From assembly GCF_020080835.1 (NCBI RefSeq), contig NC_058159.1, forward strand, positions 31,471,525 to 31,535,524: DNA of 64,000 nt, in the 5' to 3' direction. Under the pieces are notes generated by a model, which worked only from the letters and a program-made list of their open reading frames with translations, ran no database searches and was not told where the DNA came from. Of this stretch, positions 33,229 to 45,002 are shown piece after piece; the first letter of the stretch is position 1, and each line of letters starts with the position of its first letter. Both the position numbers and the translations under genes were made by a program. The stretch comes from Cotesia glomerata. Taxonomy: Eukaryota > Arthropoda > Insecta > Hymenoptera > Braconidae.

Positions 33229-36200
33229 TCACCGTTCTTTGAAGTGATAGCTCAATCGTAGTAAGACAAAGCTAGTCATAACAAACCAACTGACTGGAAT
33301 AGAGGCCAATACTCGGTATCTTTCATCTGAAATTATTTTAATAAGATAATTTATTATTCATCGTATTTTTTTCAGCTGGTTCGGCTTTATTTAATTTATA
33401 GCGGTATTTCCAGTATAAAAATAATCTTAAAAACAAGTATTATTTTTATGAAAATTAATTTAGCTGTCACTTGACAATTTTTTTATTTTATTTAACAAAA
33501 AGTTTTTTTCCAAAAAATTATTTTTAAAAAATTGCATTTTTTATTTTTTTAAATTTCAATTTTTTTTTACTATAATTTTTTAAATTATTAAATATGTGCT
33601 ACATTAATTTAGCAGATAGTTGATAATTTTAAGAATTTTTGTAACAAATAAATTGACAAAAAAAAATTCATATGTAGAAATTTAAAAAAATAAAAAATGT
33701 AATTTTTTAAAAATAATTTTTTGTAACAAATTTATTTGTTAAATAAAATAAAAAAACTTTCAATTCAGCTAAATTTTTGAGTATCGTTAAAAACCGATCA
33801 AAATGATTAATAATGCTATTAATTTATTTTTTACCTGTCATTTGGGCAGTTATTTTCGTCGCAGCCCAGCCCATACTTCTTTGAACAGCCATCTTCCATT
33901 TTTTATACCTTCCGTCTCTCTCTGCAATCAAAAGACCTCATTAGAAATAATTATTATTGATAAAAAATAAATTAGATTTATAAAAAATAACAAAATGGAA
34001 AAATCATATTATTCACTGATAGAAAGGTTTGTTTATATTTAATAAGCTTTATTAACTGTTAATAAATGATTTTTTAACATCATAGGATTTAATAAATATT
34101 TATTAACAGTTAATAAATTATTTATTAAATACAATTTAATAAATGTTAATAAATATTTGTTAACTGTTAAGAAATATTTATTTAAAATAGCAATTTTCTT
34201 TTGACACTTTTTATAACCCTATAGCTGGAATACATGATAATAATTAAATTCACTAAATAAATTAACGTTTTTAATATCTAAAAATATAAAAGATAATTAT
34301 GAGCTGTGATAGAATTTAGTATTTAACAATAAACGTTATTATAATTTAATGTAATTAATGCAAATAATTTATAAAGATGATTTTTAATAAATATTTGTTA
34401 ACTGTTAATAAATACTTATTAACTTTTAATAAATGTACTTTTTTCCCAAATAAATATTTATTAAATGTTAAAAAATATTTATTAAAATTTAATATATTAA
34501 TTAATTGTCTTCAAATAAATAGTAAATTATTAATAGTTAATAAATCCTTCTATCAGTGTTTAAAATAAATTTATTACCTTCTGGAGTTGTTGTAGGTAAA
34601 AACGTGTCAATAGGAACTGTTTCAGTCTCATCTCCGTCGAGAGGCCAAACTTCAACGCCTTGAGCTTGTCCAGCTGCAATTGCAGCTCCCAGAGCCGTAA
34701 TGTCTGGCATGGTTGATCTGACTGAAATAAATAGTTAAGAATTTATTAAAAAAAAAATATTTTAATTTTTAAATTCAATAAGAAATATATACTTACATAC
34801 TGGTATACCGCTAAGGTCAGCTTGAAGTTGCATTAATAAATTATTAGTCGACATTTTACCGTCAGTGTAGAGCTTTGTCAAAGGAAATCCACAATCTTTG
34901 AACATAGCTTCGATAATATCTCGGGATTGGAAACATACTGCCTCAAGTGATGCCCGTATTATGTGTTGCTTTGTGGTAAATGCCGTCAGACCGCAGATTA
35001 TCCTTTGAGGAAATAAAATTATTATTTTCTAAAGCTCTTGAAACAATAAATGTCATTAATATAAATTTATAAAGTTACCCTCTGGCATCCTTTCTCCAAT
35101 ATGGAGCATAAAGGCCATTGAAAGCCGGTACAAAGTAAACATCTCCAGTGCTGAATACTTTTTCAGCTATTTGCTCGCTCTCATGAACGTCTTTAATAAG
35201 TTTCATATTGTCTCTTAGCCATTTAATTGCCGCCCCAGCAACGGCCACTGAACCTTCTAATGCATAGACAGTTGGACTATTTGGCCCTAATTTATAAGCT
35301 ACTGTCGTGACTAGACCATGGGATGAATAAACTCTCTAAAAATAAATATCTTTTGTTAAAATACTATCAAAACAATAACAATAAAATTTACATACAGTAG
35401 TTCCGGTATTGCAAAGTAGGAAACAACCACTTCTATATGTATTTTTTGCTTGTCCTTGCTTCAGACAATTTTGTCCAACCAACGCAGCTTGTTGATTACC
35501 CAGTATCTGTTTTTTTATTAAATATTATTAATTGTGTACTTTATTTTTTTTTTTTAAATTGATAGTTTGTAATAATTCACCCCAGATATTGGAATGCCTG
35601 ACAAAGGTCCGACGGTAATTTTTCCATAAATTTCAGAACAACTCTTTATTTCTGGCAGCAAACCCATATCGATGTCAAAGTACCTACACAAAGTAGGATC
35701 CCAGTTCAAAGTTTCTATGTTCATTAACATTGTTCTTGAAGCGTTGGTCACATCAGTAATATAAAGACCGCCTTCTTTACCGCCAGTTAAATTCTAAAAA
35801 ATAATTACAAGCATATTAATAAAATAATTAATTAATTAATAGATATAAAAAAAATTTACCCAAATAATCCAAGTGTCCAAAGTACCAACTTTGCATCTCT
35901 TATCACGTATCGCTTTTCTTACTGTAGAAACATTTTGCTTCAGCCATCGGATTTTTAATGCCGAGAAGTAAGGACTTACTGGTAGACCGCACAGTGGCTT
36001 CAAATGGTTTTTACTTTTATCGGGAAATTTTGCTATTATCTGATCGACAATTGTATCAGTACGAATATCGGACCACACTATAATCAATATAAAATTCAAA
36101 TTAATTTAAAAAGTTATAATCTATATTATTGAGAAAATAAGTAAAATGACCTTGTATCTTGTGAACTATTGACATTGTTAAAGATATAAGCTCATCCCGA

Positions 36201-36486
36201 TGTTATACTCATCAAGACCTTTCATTTGAGTACCCACATCAATTTTTCATATATTTATACATATTATATATATGTATATATGAAAAATATATAAAAAATG
36301 CATGTGTGTACTCAAATGAAACCTCTTGATGAGTGAAACATCAGGATGAGCTTACATCTTTAAAAATATCAATAATTAAGAAATGACCTTGTATCTTGTG
36401 AACTATTGACATTGTTCAAGATATAAGCTCATCCCAATGTTATACTCGTCAAGACCTTTCATTTGAGTACCCACATCAACTTTTCA

Positions 36487-36554
<68 letters not shown>

Positions 36555-37405
36555 AATATATAAAAAATGCATGCGGGTACTCAAATGAAAGCTCTCGATG
36601 AGTGTAACATCAGGATGAGCTTATATCTTTATAAATGTCAATAGTTAAGAAAGTACAGTGCAATTTAACAAAAATCATTATTCAATAAATAAATAATAAC
36701 ACGTACCAATAGCGTTGTGAAGTGGTTCCCCAGTTGTTGAATCCCAAACAAATGTTGTTTCTCTAGCATTGGTAAGACCGACAGTGACAATGTCAGAAGC
36801 ACTTCCACCAATGCTTTCAAGTTTTTTAATGACATCTTTTATACAAGCTTTTACAGCAAATAAAATTTCCTTGGGGTCTTGTTCAGTCCATCCTTCTTGA
36901 GGACTCAATTGCTCGATGTCAATCGAATGGGATGCTACTTCACTGACACGTTTGGCCGTAAATATCTAAAAAATTAAATATTTTACTCTTATAGCTTAAT
37001 ATTTAGTTAATTAATTAGTTGAAAACTTACCACAAATCTGACAGTCCGTGTACCGACATCAATGACTCCAACAAGAGGTCCTGATTTTTTTGCTGAGCCC
37101 GGCAAAGCCTCTGTAATATTAATTAGCTGGTTTTAAAATTCATGAACTTTGTACTATTTAAATTTATAGTTAAAAAAATCAGTTTGAATTCATTAAAATG
37201 CGACCTCAAAGTACATATTTGTTTGATAACGTCAATAATAATATATAAATTACTTTGATCTTATTACTAAATTATTAGAAACTTTGCAATAAAAATATAC
37301 AACAAATAAATAACAGTACATGCCTGCCGTAACATTTTCAGAGTTAAGATTTTCAACAGTTGATCCGGTAGGCGACGGACAATTGCTAACACTTTTTCTA
37401 CCCAT
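33229..37405 (-). CDS. Gk: Glycerol kinase with C-terminal membrane tail
   Basis: Eleven exons join in frame: 37324-37405, 37031-37110, 36707-36965, 35860-36077, 35581-35793, 35396-35506, 35079-35335, 34797-35002, 34578-34721, 33835-33921 and 33229-33326, giving 584 residues. FGGY-kinase blocks are plain: PLVGVIDVGTRTVRFV, VGLTNARETTFVWD, GLPVSPYFSALKIRWL, GTLDTWIIWNLTGG, YALEGSVAVAGAAIKWL, DARGIICGLTAFTTKQHI, TDGKMSTNNLLMQLQAD and TMPDITALGAAIAAG. It phosphorylates glycerol to glycerol-3-phosphate with ATP. The last exon encodes a hydrophobic tail (VLASIPVSWFVMTSFVLLRL) like the outer-mitochondrial-membrane anchor of some animal GKs. The first exon listed (MGRKSVSNCPSPTGSTVENL) needs a GC donor; an alternative first exon lies at 38416-38569. 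Confidence 0.94.
33448..33784. repeat. Fold-back MITE-like element, family B
   Basis: Left end ATGAAAATTAATTTAGCTGT, right end near CAATTCAGCTAAATTTTTGA; inner arms as in the copy at 19866. In the last GK intron. Confidence 0.6.
34014..34558. repeat. Inverted-repeat element, family E
   Basis: Left end CACTGATAGAAAGG, right end CCTTCTATCAGTG. The 545-bp body is built from many copies of TTAATAAATATTTATTAAC and TTAACTGTTAATAAA in both orientations. It fills most of GK intron 9. An open frame at 34377-34568 is a by-product of these repeats. Confidence 0.65.
36120..36690 (+). mobile_element. Non-autonomous Helitron-like element, copy 4 (3' end lost)
   Basis: Begins A|TCTATATTATTGAGAAAATA. Two palindromic modules follow; the second has a (TA)n core of about 60 bp (36487-36550). 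The 3' hairpin and CTAG are missing: the element breaks off after AATTTAACAAAAATCATTAT, about 16 bp from a GK splice donor. In GK intron 3. Confidence 0.7.
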
Positions 37406-38415
37406 TTTTTTATAAAAAATTCCTTTTTTATAAAACTTTCACTTTATAAATAAATGTTAAAATAATTTAAATAGTTACTTTACTAATAAAAAATATATAA
37501 ATGCATTTGATACTGTTAAAAAAAGTAGTAAAAAAATTTCTAAGCCTCAATATTGCATACTGAGTAAACTAATTCGTCTGGAGAAGACTTAGCCAGACTA
37601 GGGGTATCCAAGTAGTGTGTAAAGTGCAATGTGAGTTTATAATGATCACTGCCTACTCATTTTATTTCCGTTTTGTTTTTTATTTTATGATATGCCGGTA
37701 CATTCAGGCGTGATGTCACTACATTCGGCGGAGTCCGATTGGCTGACGGTGGAGGCTTGTGCCTTCTCCTCTCTCTTTAGCAGCTCCGATATTGTTATTA
37801 TCGTTCAGACGTCTATATTTCAAACTTTTTTTTTTTTATTTATCGCTGGGAATTTAAAAATAAACAGTCATTAATTTTTTTCTTCGTTTTTGTAAGGAAA
37901 CTTGAACTAAATTTTTTTTGACATAAAATAAACTTTTAAGCTGTGACATTTAAAAGTTTATCGATTAAAAAATTCGCGGTAATAAATAAATGTAACAGGA
38001 TCTGGTGATTTTTTTGGCAGCTCTTTAAACCGTCTCGTGATGCTCAATCTCGTGTTCTCGGGCTCGCACATCACCTATCTGTTATTCATGACTTTATTAT
38101 TAGAATACAAAGCTACATAGTAAGACATCTGTCACAATAAAAATCGAGTTAATTTACAGCATTTATTTAGCTCTTTTAAACTCCTGATAATTAGAATGAG
38201 AAAAAAAAATTACTCTGGGAATAATTCAGTAATCAATTAATAAAACAATAAACTTGATGAAACTCTGTTATCGCTTTTAGACTTTGATCGACGTAATTTG
38301 ACCATATATACTTGCTCATAAAGATAAAAATCAAGTTTCGTTATAGAGCGACTATAAATAATGCACTACTTTTAAAATTCCTAAAAAAAAATTAATATTA
38401 TTTTTATAACAATAC
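37406..38415. promoter_or_regulatory. Upstream region of the proximal GK first exon
   Basis: If both GK first exons are used, this is the proximal promoter and also part of the first intron of the distal form. A GC-richer patch at about 37690-37765 contains GAGTCCGATTGGCTGACGG, with ATTGG (inverted CCAAT). A second patch, CTCGTGTTCTCGGGCTCG, lies near 38050. No coding exon on either strand is convincing. Confidence 0.45.
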
Positions 38416-38569
38416 CTGTTGATTTAAATGAATAGTACTTGAAGATACTCGTTTTTCTTTTTAATCCTTTTTTATCTCTCGACAGTTCAACAGCTGGGGA
38501 TGATAGATTCTGAGACTCATCAAAAGTATCATCTTGAACTTCTTCCTCGACATCTTCACGTGGCTCCAT
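38416..38569 (-). CDS. Gk: Alternative distal first coding exon of glycerol kinase
   Basis: ATG at 38569 starts MEPREDVEEEVQDDTFDESQ, continuing NLSSPAVELSRDKKGLKRK, an acidic then basic hydrophilic segment. It ends TCAACAG|GTATTG, a standard donor in phase 1. Exon 2 of GK (from 37110) needs a phase-1 donor, and the junction reads FKSTEALPGSAKKSGP without a stop. The resulting protein would be 608 residues. An acceptor (GTTTCAG) upstream at about 38656 and a candidate 5'UTR donor (TTTGTTC|GTAAGT, near 40704) suggest a further untranslated exon. No other minus-strand partner lies downstream. This is inference from phase and splice sites; the segment itself shows no known domain. Confidence 0.6.
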
Positions 38570-41500
38570 TATTTTTTTTTTTTTACAGAACCTTGCTCAG
38601 GATGATTTTCTCGGTATTAATTATCCGAGTTAGTGTAAATTTTTTAATCAGCGCTGCTGAAACAAAAAAAAATTTTTAATAAATTTACAGACTATTATTA
38701 TGTACAAAGATAAGAACTGTATACATTATAAATTATAATTTATAATATAATAAATGGATGAGCTAAAACCGGTGGAGTTTGGATTGTCATTAAAATATTA
38801 AGTAAGTATTTAAAAGAACAAACCAGACCGAATGACTACAACCTATCGAACTACTATCCTCCGACGTGATTCAAAGTTGGCTCGAATACATTAAATGCTT
38901 TCATGTCTCATCATCATGGCCAAATTCTTAGTTACGACATGTCCTAAAACTTACCTACATTTATATTTTTAAAATTTAAAACAATTCACAGAAAAAAAAA
39001 TTAACTTGAATCAAGTAAATAATTTTTAAGAACTTGATCTTTTTGATTTGAGTAGAAAAATTCTTAAACTAAGAAATTTTCTTTAGTATAATTAATTTTT
39101 ACTTGATTCAATAATTTTTTGTCTTGATTCAAGACACTGAAACTTTTCAGAATTATTTTCTTGATTCAAGAATTTTTCTCTTGATTCAAATTAATTTCTT
39201 TTTCTGCGTTGTTTTACTTATTTCTTCCCCTCTAAAATTATTAATAATTATTTCAGCTTGAGTTTTCATCAGCTATAAATTTATCTGATCAATATTTTTT
39301 CAATATCAATTTAGTTAGCATTAAATAATTTATTGACACCTCAGGTGTAAAATAAATTAACATGTCTAGAAGATTAAAGCAGTTACTATAATTAAATTGT
39401 CAAAAGTTAAAACAATTATTATTATCATCATCGATAGCAAAAGAGTAGTCAAAGTCGCTTCTACAGTATTTGTTTTAATTAAGTAATTTATCGAATCGAT
39501 GACGGTTTTTATTGTACTTGAGTACTGGACATGATGTGGTCTGGTAGTAGGCCGCATGATGTTTATGTTTTCCTGAGAAGCATCGGACTACCTTATATTG
39601 TATGTTAGCTTGATCCTTATATACTAAACTGTACTATGAACAACCACCTGCGAGAAGATAGAAATAATTCATTTTCTTATTAAATATTCAGCGAAATTAT
39701 TTTTTCTTTCTTCTCAATTATTCTTCAACATGTTGTTCAATTTTAGGTAGCGCTAGAATTTTTTTAAATTCAAACTACAATTTAAAAAAAATTTTTTTAA
39801 GTCGATTTTAGACTTTCGCGAAACTCGCGAATATTTTGCAATGTTAGCGTCCATCTAGCGGTTGGTTAGATACTACATAGACGCGGTTTGTTCAAACTCT
39901 TGATAAAATCACTGCAAGTAAAATTAGTCTTTCTAAAAATTTTATTCCATCAATTAAAAACTTATAAATTTTTAATTAGTGAATATCTTGATTGGAATTT
40001 TTGATAATCTTTAAAATTCCTGATAAGAATTACTGCTGATACTTGAATAGATATACGTAATTAGAGTAATTTGTAATTTTTTATAAAATAATCTTTTTCC
40101 TGTAATTTAATACTACTTACGTAACTAAAAAAAAAAAAATAATAAAAAGTAAAATTATATTTTTAAACTCAAAAAGTCCCTAAATTCATAAATAGTTGAC
40201 CTTGGTGCAAAAATTATTTGCGTTAAAAATTAATTTAAATAAAAAAATACATAAGGAAAAATAGATAATTATTAAAAAATGATAATTCAACTGTTCTTAC
40301 GTCATTAATACCTTAATTTAAAAAAAATAATTACATATAATTTTCAGTCAACTACTTCGCGCCAATTATCTTCCACATTAAATAAATTTTCATGCGTCAC
40401 TGTAAATAAAAAAAAAATACAATATTACTTTACTATCGATTTACACGTCTTATTGTAATTATATGTCACAACAAATTGACCGTTGCATTAAAAAATTATA
40501 TACACGTGTTGCTAACGCATTTTTTTGGTACCAGTTAAAGTTATGTCACTCTACTATTCACCAAATTCATTTCTTCTGATAAAAAAATTTGAAATAAAAA
40601 AATAAAATAAACCATTATTAATCCAAACTCAATACACTTAAAATTGTAGATAATTAAATGGAGTAAGGAGTAATTGAAAATAAATAAATAAAAGGATACT
40701 TACGAACAAATAATTGACAGCAGCCAGTATCACGCAACACTCGTATAGTATGTAGAATCGTGTATGAAAATAATGGTCATGCGCAACGATTTACTGTTCT
40801 TGGATTTCAACTAGTCAATAATATTCAACAGAGAGCAATACATCAGCTATCATTCAATGAAACCTTTTAAATTACTTAGCAATCACGATAATTAATAGGA
40901 AATCTGTCTATTGATCACCACCCAAATGGCATGATGATAAAAAATTTTTCTTTTTCTTCATGCTAGCTTGCCGCATTGTGGTAATCGACTTTAGCCCGCC
41001 CTGACCTTTTCTCTGGTACACTGCGCAAGCTAAAATCTACCATGTGCCACAATTTACCAATCTCGGTCAGATATTTAATATTTATTTTGTTTACAATTCC
41101 ACTCTAATTAAACCAAAGTAATATTAAAGACGTGTCAAATTCTATCGAGTGTTGTTGATGATCAGTCCTTGTCACTTTCTGTTATAAATACCAATTATTC
41201 TGAAGCTGAGGGTAGCAATGAACAATCACACCGACACTAACCACCTTTGATTTTTGCCCAACACTGACATAATGAAAAATTGTTCAGATTTACACACAAC
41301 TGCTGAATTACTTCCAGCCTTTTAATTGGCTGATTAAATTCTCATCTCGAATTCAATTCGTGGCTTCTTTCCCGCCAGGAATTAAATTTATTAGCTTGAT
41401 AGATAAAAAAAAATATTTGCACATATAGCTCCAAAAATTTACATATAAACTTGTTTACTTAGCTGGTGACATGTCATATTTACTATTTACATTTTATTTT

Positions 41501-41948
41501 ATTTTATGTGATTGTACGTTCAGGTGGATGAAAAAATTTAATTTTTTTAAATTGGCAATTCTGAATTTTGTTTTTATAATTTTTATTTGTCATGTTGAGT
41601 GTCTTGTGTTGTATTAATAGGAATCCCGTGTATCTATGGAGGGTAGAAGTATATTTATTCAATACTTTATGAGACTTAAATAAAACTAAATATCAACTGG
41701 CATTATTTCTTTTATTTCAAATTAACATTCAATTTATTTATATAATAATAATAATAATAATAATAAACACATTTTTTAATCATTATCAAAATATCAAGCA
41801 TAATTTGGTCCAAAAAATTATTTTAAAAAAATTGGATTTTTAATATTTTTAAATTTTTACATGTCAATTTTTTTTGCCATAATTTATTTGTTAAAAATAT
41901 TTTAAAAATCATCAAATATCTGCTAAATTAATTTTAATTAGTATTTAT
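38570..41948. other. Intergenic region between WASHC1 3' end and GK 5' end
   Basis: About 3.4 kb. It carries a family C element (38989-39212), a patch with CGCGAAACTCGCGAA at about 39819, the candidate GK 5'UTR exon near 40704-40800, and a CG-richer stretch at 40960-41060 holding two imperfectly mirrored CATTGTGG / CCACAATT segments. A (TAA)n tract is at 41745-41766 and a partial family B copy at about 41795-41940. No coding exon supported. Confidence 0.45.
38989..39212. repeat. Inverted-repeat element, family C
   Basis: Left end CACAGAAAAAAAAATTAACT, right end TTAATTTCTTTTTCTGCGTT. Internal palindromes include CTTGAATCAAG, CTTGATTCAAGAC and TTCTTGATTCAAGAA. 224 bp, clearly related to 30535-30744. 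Confidence 0.65.
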
Positions 41949-42154
41949 GTAAGGTAAAAGACCCAGTTATTGACACTGGCCTAGTTGATTGACACTTGCA
42001 ATTTTATTCTAATTAAAAAAATAAAATGTTCTCAAAAAACCAATTATCTTAAAATTTATAATTCAAAAATTATGTTTATTAATTTATTAGAGTCGATTTG
42101 TTTTATGTAATTTAAATAAAATTGCAAGTGTCAATAACTAGGTCTTTTAACTTA
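41949..42154. repeat. Fold-back MITE-like element, family D, copy 1
   Basis: Left end TAAGGTAAAAGACCCAGTTA then TTGACACTGGCCTAG; right end GCAAGTGTCAATAACTAGGT then CTTTTAACTTA. About 206 bp, in the WASHC1 3' flank. Confidence 0.7.
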
Positions 42155-42391
42155 TTGATTTGATGCACAGCGAGTTTTATTTTACTACTAACATATCCTC
42201 CATGCTTATTTTGGATCATCAGTAAAAAAAAATCAAGATTAAACGTTAATAGCAAAAAAAGAAACAATATACATCTATTATTACTGTTATTATTAATATT
42301 TACAATAATTAATAGTACGTCGAAAATATTAATAATTAAAAATATACATCAACATTTATTTATAAAAAAAAAGAAACCAAAAGACTTAAAA

Positions 42392-44633
42392 TTATTCTTC
42401 CCAGTCATCAGCATCGGGCTGTGAATCGTATTCGCTTGTAGAATTACGATCAGAAGCTTCGTTAGGCTTAGGTGGCGGAGGAATCAAACGAGATATTCTC
42501 TCTAGAGCTCCAATAGACCCACCAGCTCCACCAGCACTGCCTCCAGCAATGCCTTTGCGCCTCAGTGAGAGCTTTGCGTGTAAATCAGCCATCAAATCGC
42601 CGCCTACAGCAGCCGATGACCATCTGTCACTGGGTTTTTCAGCGGTAGTCTGACGAAGTTTAGCTTTGCCAATCCCTCCAGCAGCTCTTATAGCTTCCAT
42701 TAAATTACTACGATCGTCGGTTGAGGCTGCTGGTCTCGCTGTAGGTTTCATTTCTACTTTCTGTTCTTTGGATTCACCAGTCACTGATGAAGAAGCTGGA
42801 GGTGGAGGTGGAGGAGGCGGCGGCGGCGGCGGTGGTGGTGCTGATGCTGCAGATGCTTGAGGAATCGGTAAGCTTTCAGATTTAGTAACTGGCGGAGGAG
42901 GTGGAGGTGGTGGGAGCGGAGCCGGTGTTGCCGAGGTTTCTGTATTGTCTTGATCTAAATTGGGAAGATTTGGAGGATTTTGAATTTTCTTGGTTTGTTT
43001 ATCGTCTTTTACTGTCATAGCGGCGTCTGGAAGATCGATTCTTGCTGTTGGTGATGTTACTGCTGAGGATGGGGCTATCGGGCTTTGAAAACTCAAGTCT
43101 AGGACAAATTTCTCATCGTCTACTATTCCTGGAAGATCTGGTAATATTGCTGGTACATTTATTTGCGGGACCTAAGCAATAAATAATTTAATTAATTTAT
43201 CAAAACAAAAATAAATTTTTAAATATTTACAATGTTATAAATTTTTTTTTGGAAAAATACATAAAAAAATTAACAATAAAAAAAAAAAAAAAGTTGATTA
43301 TCACAATTTTAACAAATTTTCAAAAAAATTTATAAATTTTTTAGAAAATTGTGATATTCAACTTTTTTTTTTTTAAATTGTTCGTTTTTTTTTATGTAAG
43401 GTAAAAGACCCAGTTATTGACACTGGCCTAGTTATTGACATTAAAATCAACTCTAATAAATTAATAAATATAAATTTTAAGATAATTGAATTTTTGGGAA
43501 TAATTTATTTTTTTAATTAGGCCAAAATGACAAGTGTCAATAACTGGGTCTCTTACCTTACTTTGAAAAAAAATACATCAAAAAAAGATAAAATAGAAAT
43601 TTTATCCAAAAACACGAGAGCCAAAATTTTTTCCAACTTTTGAAGAAAAAAAAGGTATCGAAATTTTTATTTTTCTCTTTCACGACATTTTTTATCATAA
43701 ATGCGCCGTAAAAACAAGCAGAAGTTGATCTAACTTGTAAATAATTACCAATAAATTTATTAGAACTTACCTCGCCCAACATCGGAGCATATAAATATGA
43801 TGGTGAGTCAAAATCTGACGACTGCCATGGCTGATTTATTGAATTAGGCGCATCTTCAATTTTTCTCGGATTATTGCCAAGTTCCGAAGACAAGCCCGTG
43901 TATTTTTTAGATATTTTATCATCATCATCATCATCATCAATTAGCAATGCACTTACGGACGATACTCTCGTTACTGGAGTCTCATTTGTTTTATCCAAGC
44001 AGTCTTTTTTCAATGATTTGTTCATGACATAATAAAATTGTAATTTTTCTTTGAGCTTCAATTCGCTGGCATAATGATCAGCTCTGATACCTGACTCAGT
44101 TGGGCGCCGTACAGAAAAACTCTCCACTTGGGTCATTACTTCATTAGTTACCTCTTTTGGATTATTTATAAGTGTTTGATACTCTTTGTAAGTCGAATAC
44201 GCAGGGTACTTGGCGTCTGAGTACATTTTTATCGCTTTCAAACTCATATTGTTTTGTAAATAAAATAATTGATCTTGGAGCTTAGTAGCTTTTTGTTTTA
44301 CATCTTGGAGTCTGAAATAAATTTATTATCAAATTTAACATTGCAATAAATAAATAAATAATTAAAATTACCTTTTTGAATAGTTAGAAACTCTGTTATC
44401 AATTGATTGAAATATTTGTGAGGCTGCTGATTGTAATGCATCAAGGCTATTTGCTATTTGCATTATTGTTCCTTCATGACTGCTGTCATTGGAAATTATT
44501 CCTAGAATTTTTATTACTCAATTACTGATAAAATTAATTATTGTTTAGAACATTATCGAAAGTCTGTCTATCATTTTCAGTCGTTGCAATTGTTATTACT
44601 CATTAACTCACCTATTTCTATTCTTTCACGCAT
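42392..44633 (-). CDS. WASHC1: WASH complex subunit 1 (Arp2/3 activator)
   Basis: Exons 44612-44633, 44372-44501, 43771-44311 and 42392-43171 join in frame to 490 residues. The N-terminal WAHD1 helices include MQIANSLDALQSAASQIFQS, followed by LQDVKQKATKLQDQLFYLQN and AIKMYSDAKYPA. The middle carries VPQINVPAILPDLPGIV, a family hallmark. Long polyproline runs follow (two, with 8 and 14 Pro). The VCA tail has a WH2 motif (NLMEAIRAAGGIGKAKLR, about 387-404), a linker (LMADLHAKLSLRRKGI) and a terminal acidic motif DADDWEE with the key Trp. It activates Arp2/3 on endosomes within the WASH complex. The first exon is only 22 bp and its ATG is less certain. A GAT/CAT tract gives seven Asp in a row (DDDDDDD). 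Divergent from Ashwin. Confidence 0.92.
43397..43560. repeat. Fold-back MITE-like element, family D, copy 2
   Basis: 28-bp terminal inverted repeats with one mismatch: TAAGGTAAAAGACCCAGTTA... at the left and ...TAACTGGGTCTCTTACCTTA at the right. 164 bp, in the last WASHC1 intron. Just upstream (43280-43380) is another small palindrome with TTGATTATCACAATTTT and AAAATTGTGATATTCAA. Confidence 0.75.
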
Positions 44634-45002
44634 CTTGATTTTATATTTATATATTTAGCAGTATATTTATACACTCACTTCATAATAAATTTAATTAATA
44701 AATAATAAGTATATAGGTTAAAAATGATTTAAGATAAAAAAAAAAAAATTATCAAACGTCAAATTTATTGTTGAAAATGTTTCAGGCGAGTTTTAAAAGT
44801 CAAATTATTCGCTGTCATTGTTGCAAAAATGTAAACACCGAACAGGTAAATATTATTTACATGTAAATGAAACCTAAAACTCAGTATAAACGGAGTACAC
44901 AGTACACAAGCACGTTGGAGGTTTTAAAGTTGATAATAACAATAATAAAAAACAGTTGAAAATTTATCACTTGATTTATTTATTTAAAAATAAATCTAAA
45001 AA
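44634..45002. promoter_or_regulatory. Divergent WASHC1 / Ashwin promoter region
   Basis: 369 bp between start codons. The segment 44780-44930 is less AT-rich (GTATAAACGGAGTACACAGT). A short frame from ATG 44779 ends at a possible donor CGAACAG|GTAAAT and may be an upstream untranslated exon; it is not claimed as coding. Confidence 0.5.

Noticed and set aside
36487..36550. (TA)n run as an independent microsatellite or origin
   Set aside because: It is the core of a palindromic module of Helitron-like copy 4, also present in shorter form in the other copies.
42666..42860. Gly-run plus-strand frame
   Set aside because: Antisense of the WASHC1 polyproline segment.
44779..44847. Possible coding exon MFQASFKSQIIRCHCCKNVN upstream of Ashwin
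   Set aside because: Ends at a plausible donor, but Ashwin already begins correctly at 45003 and the peptide does not match the family; may be 5'UTR.
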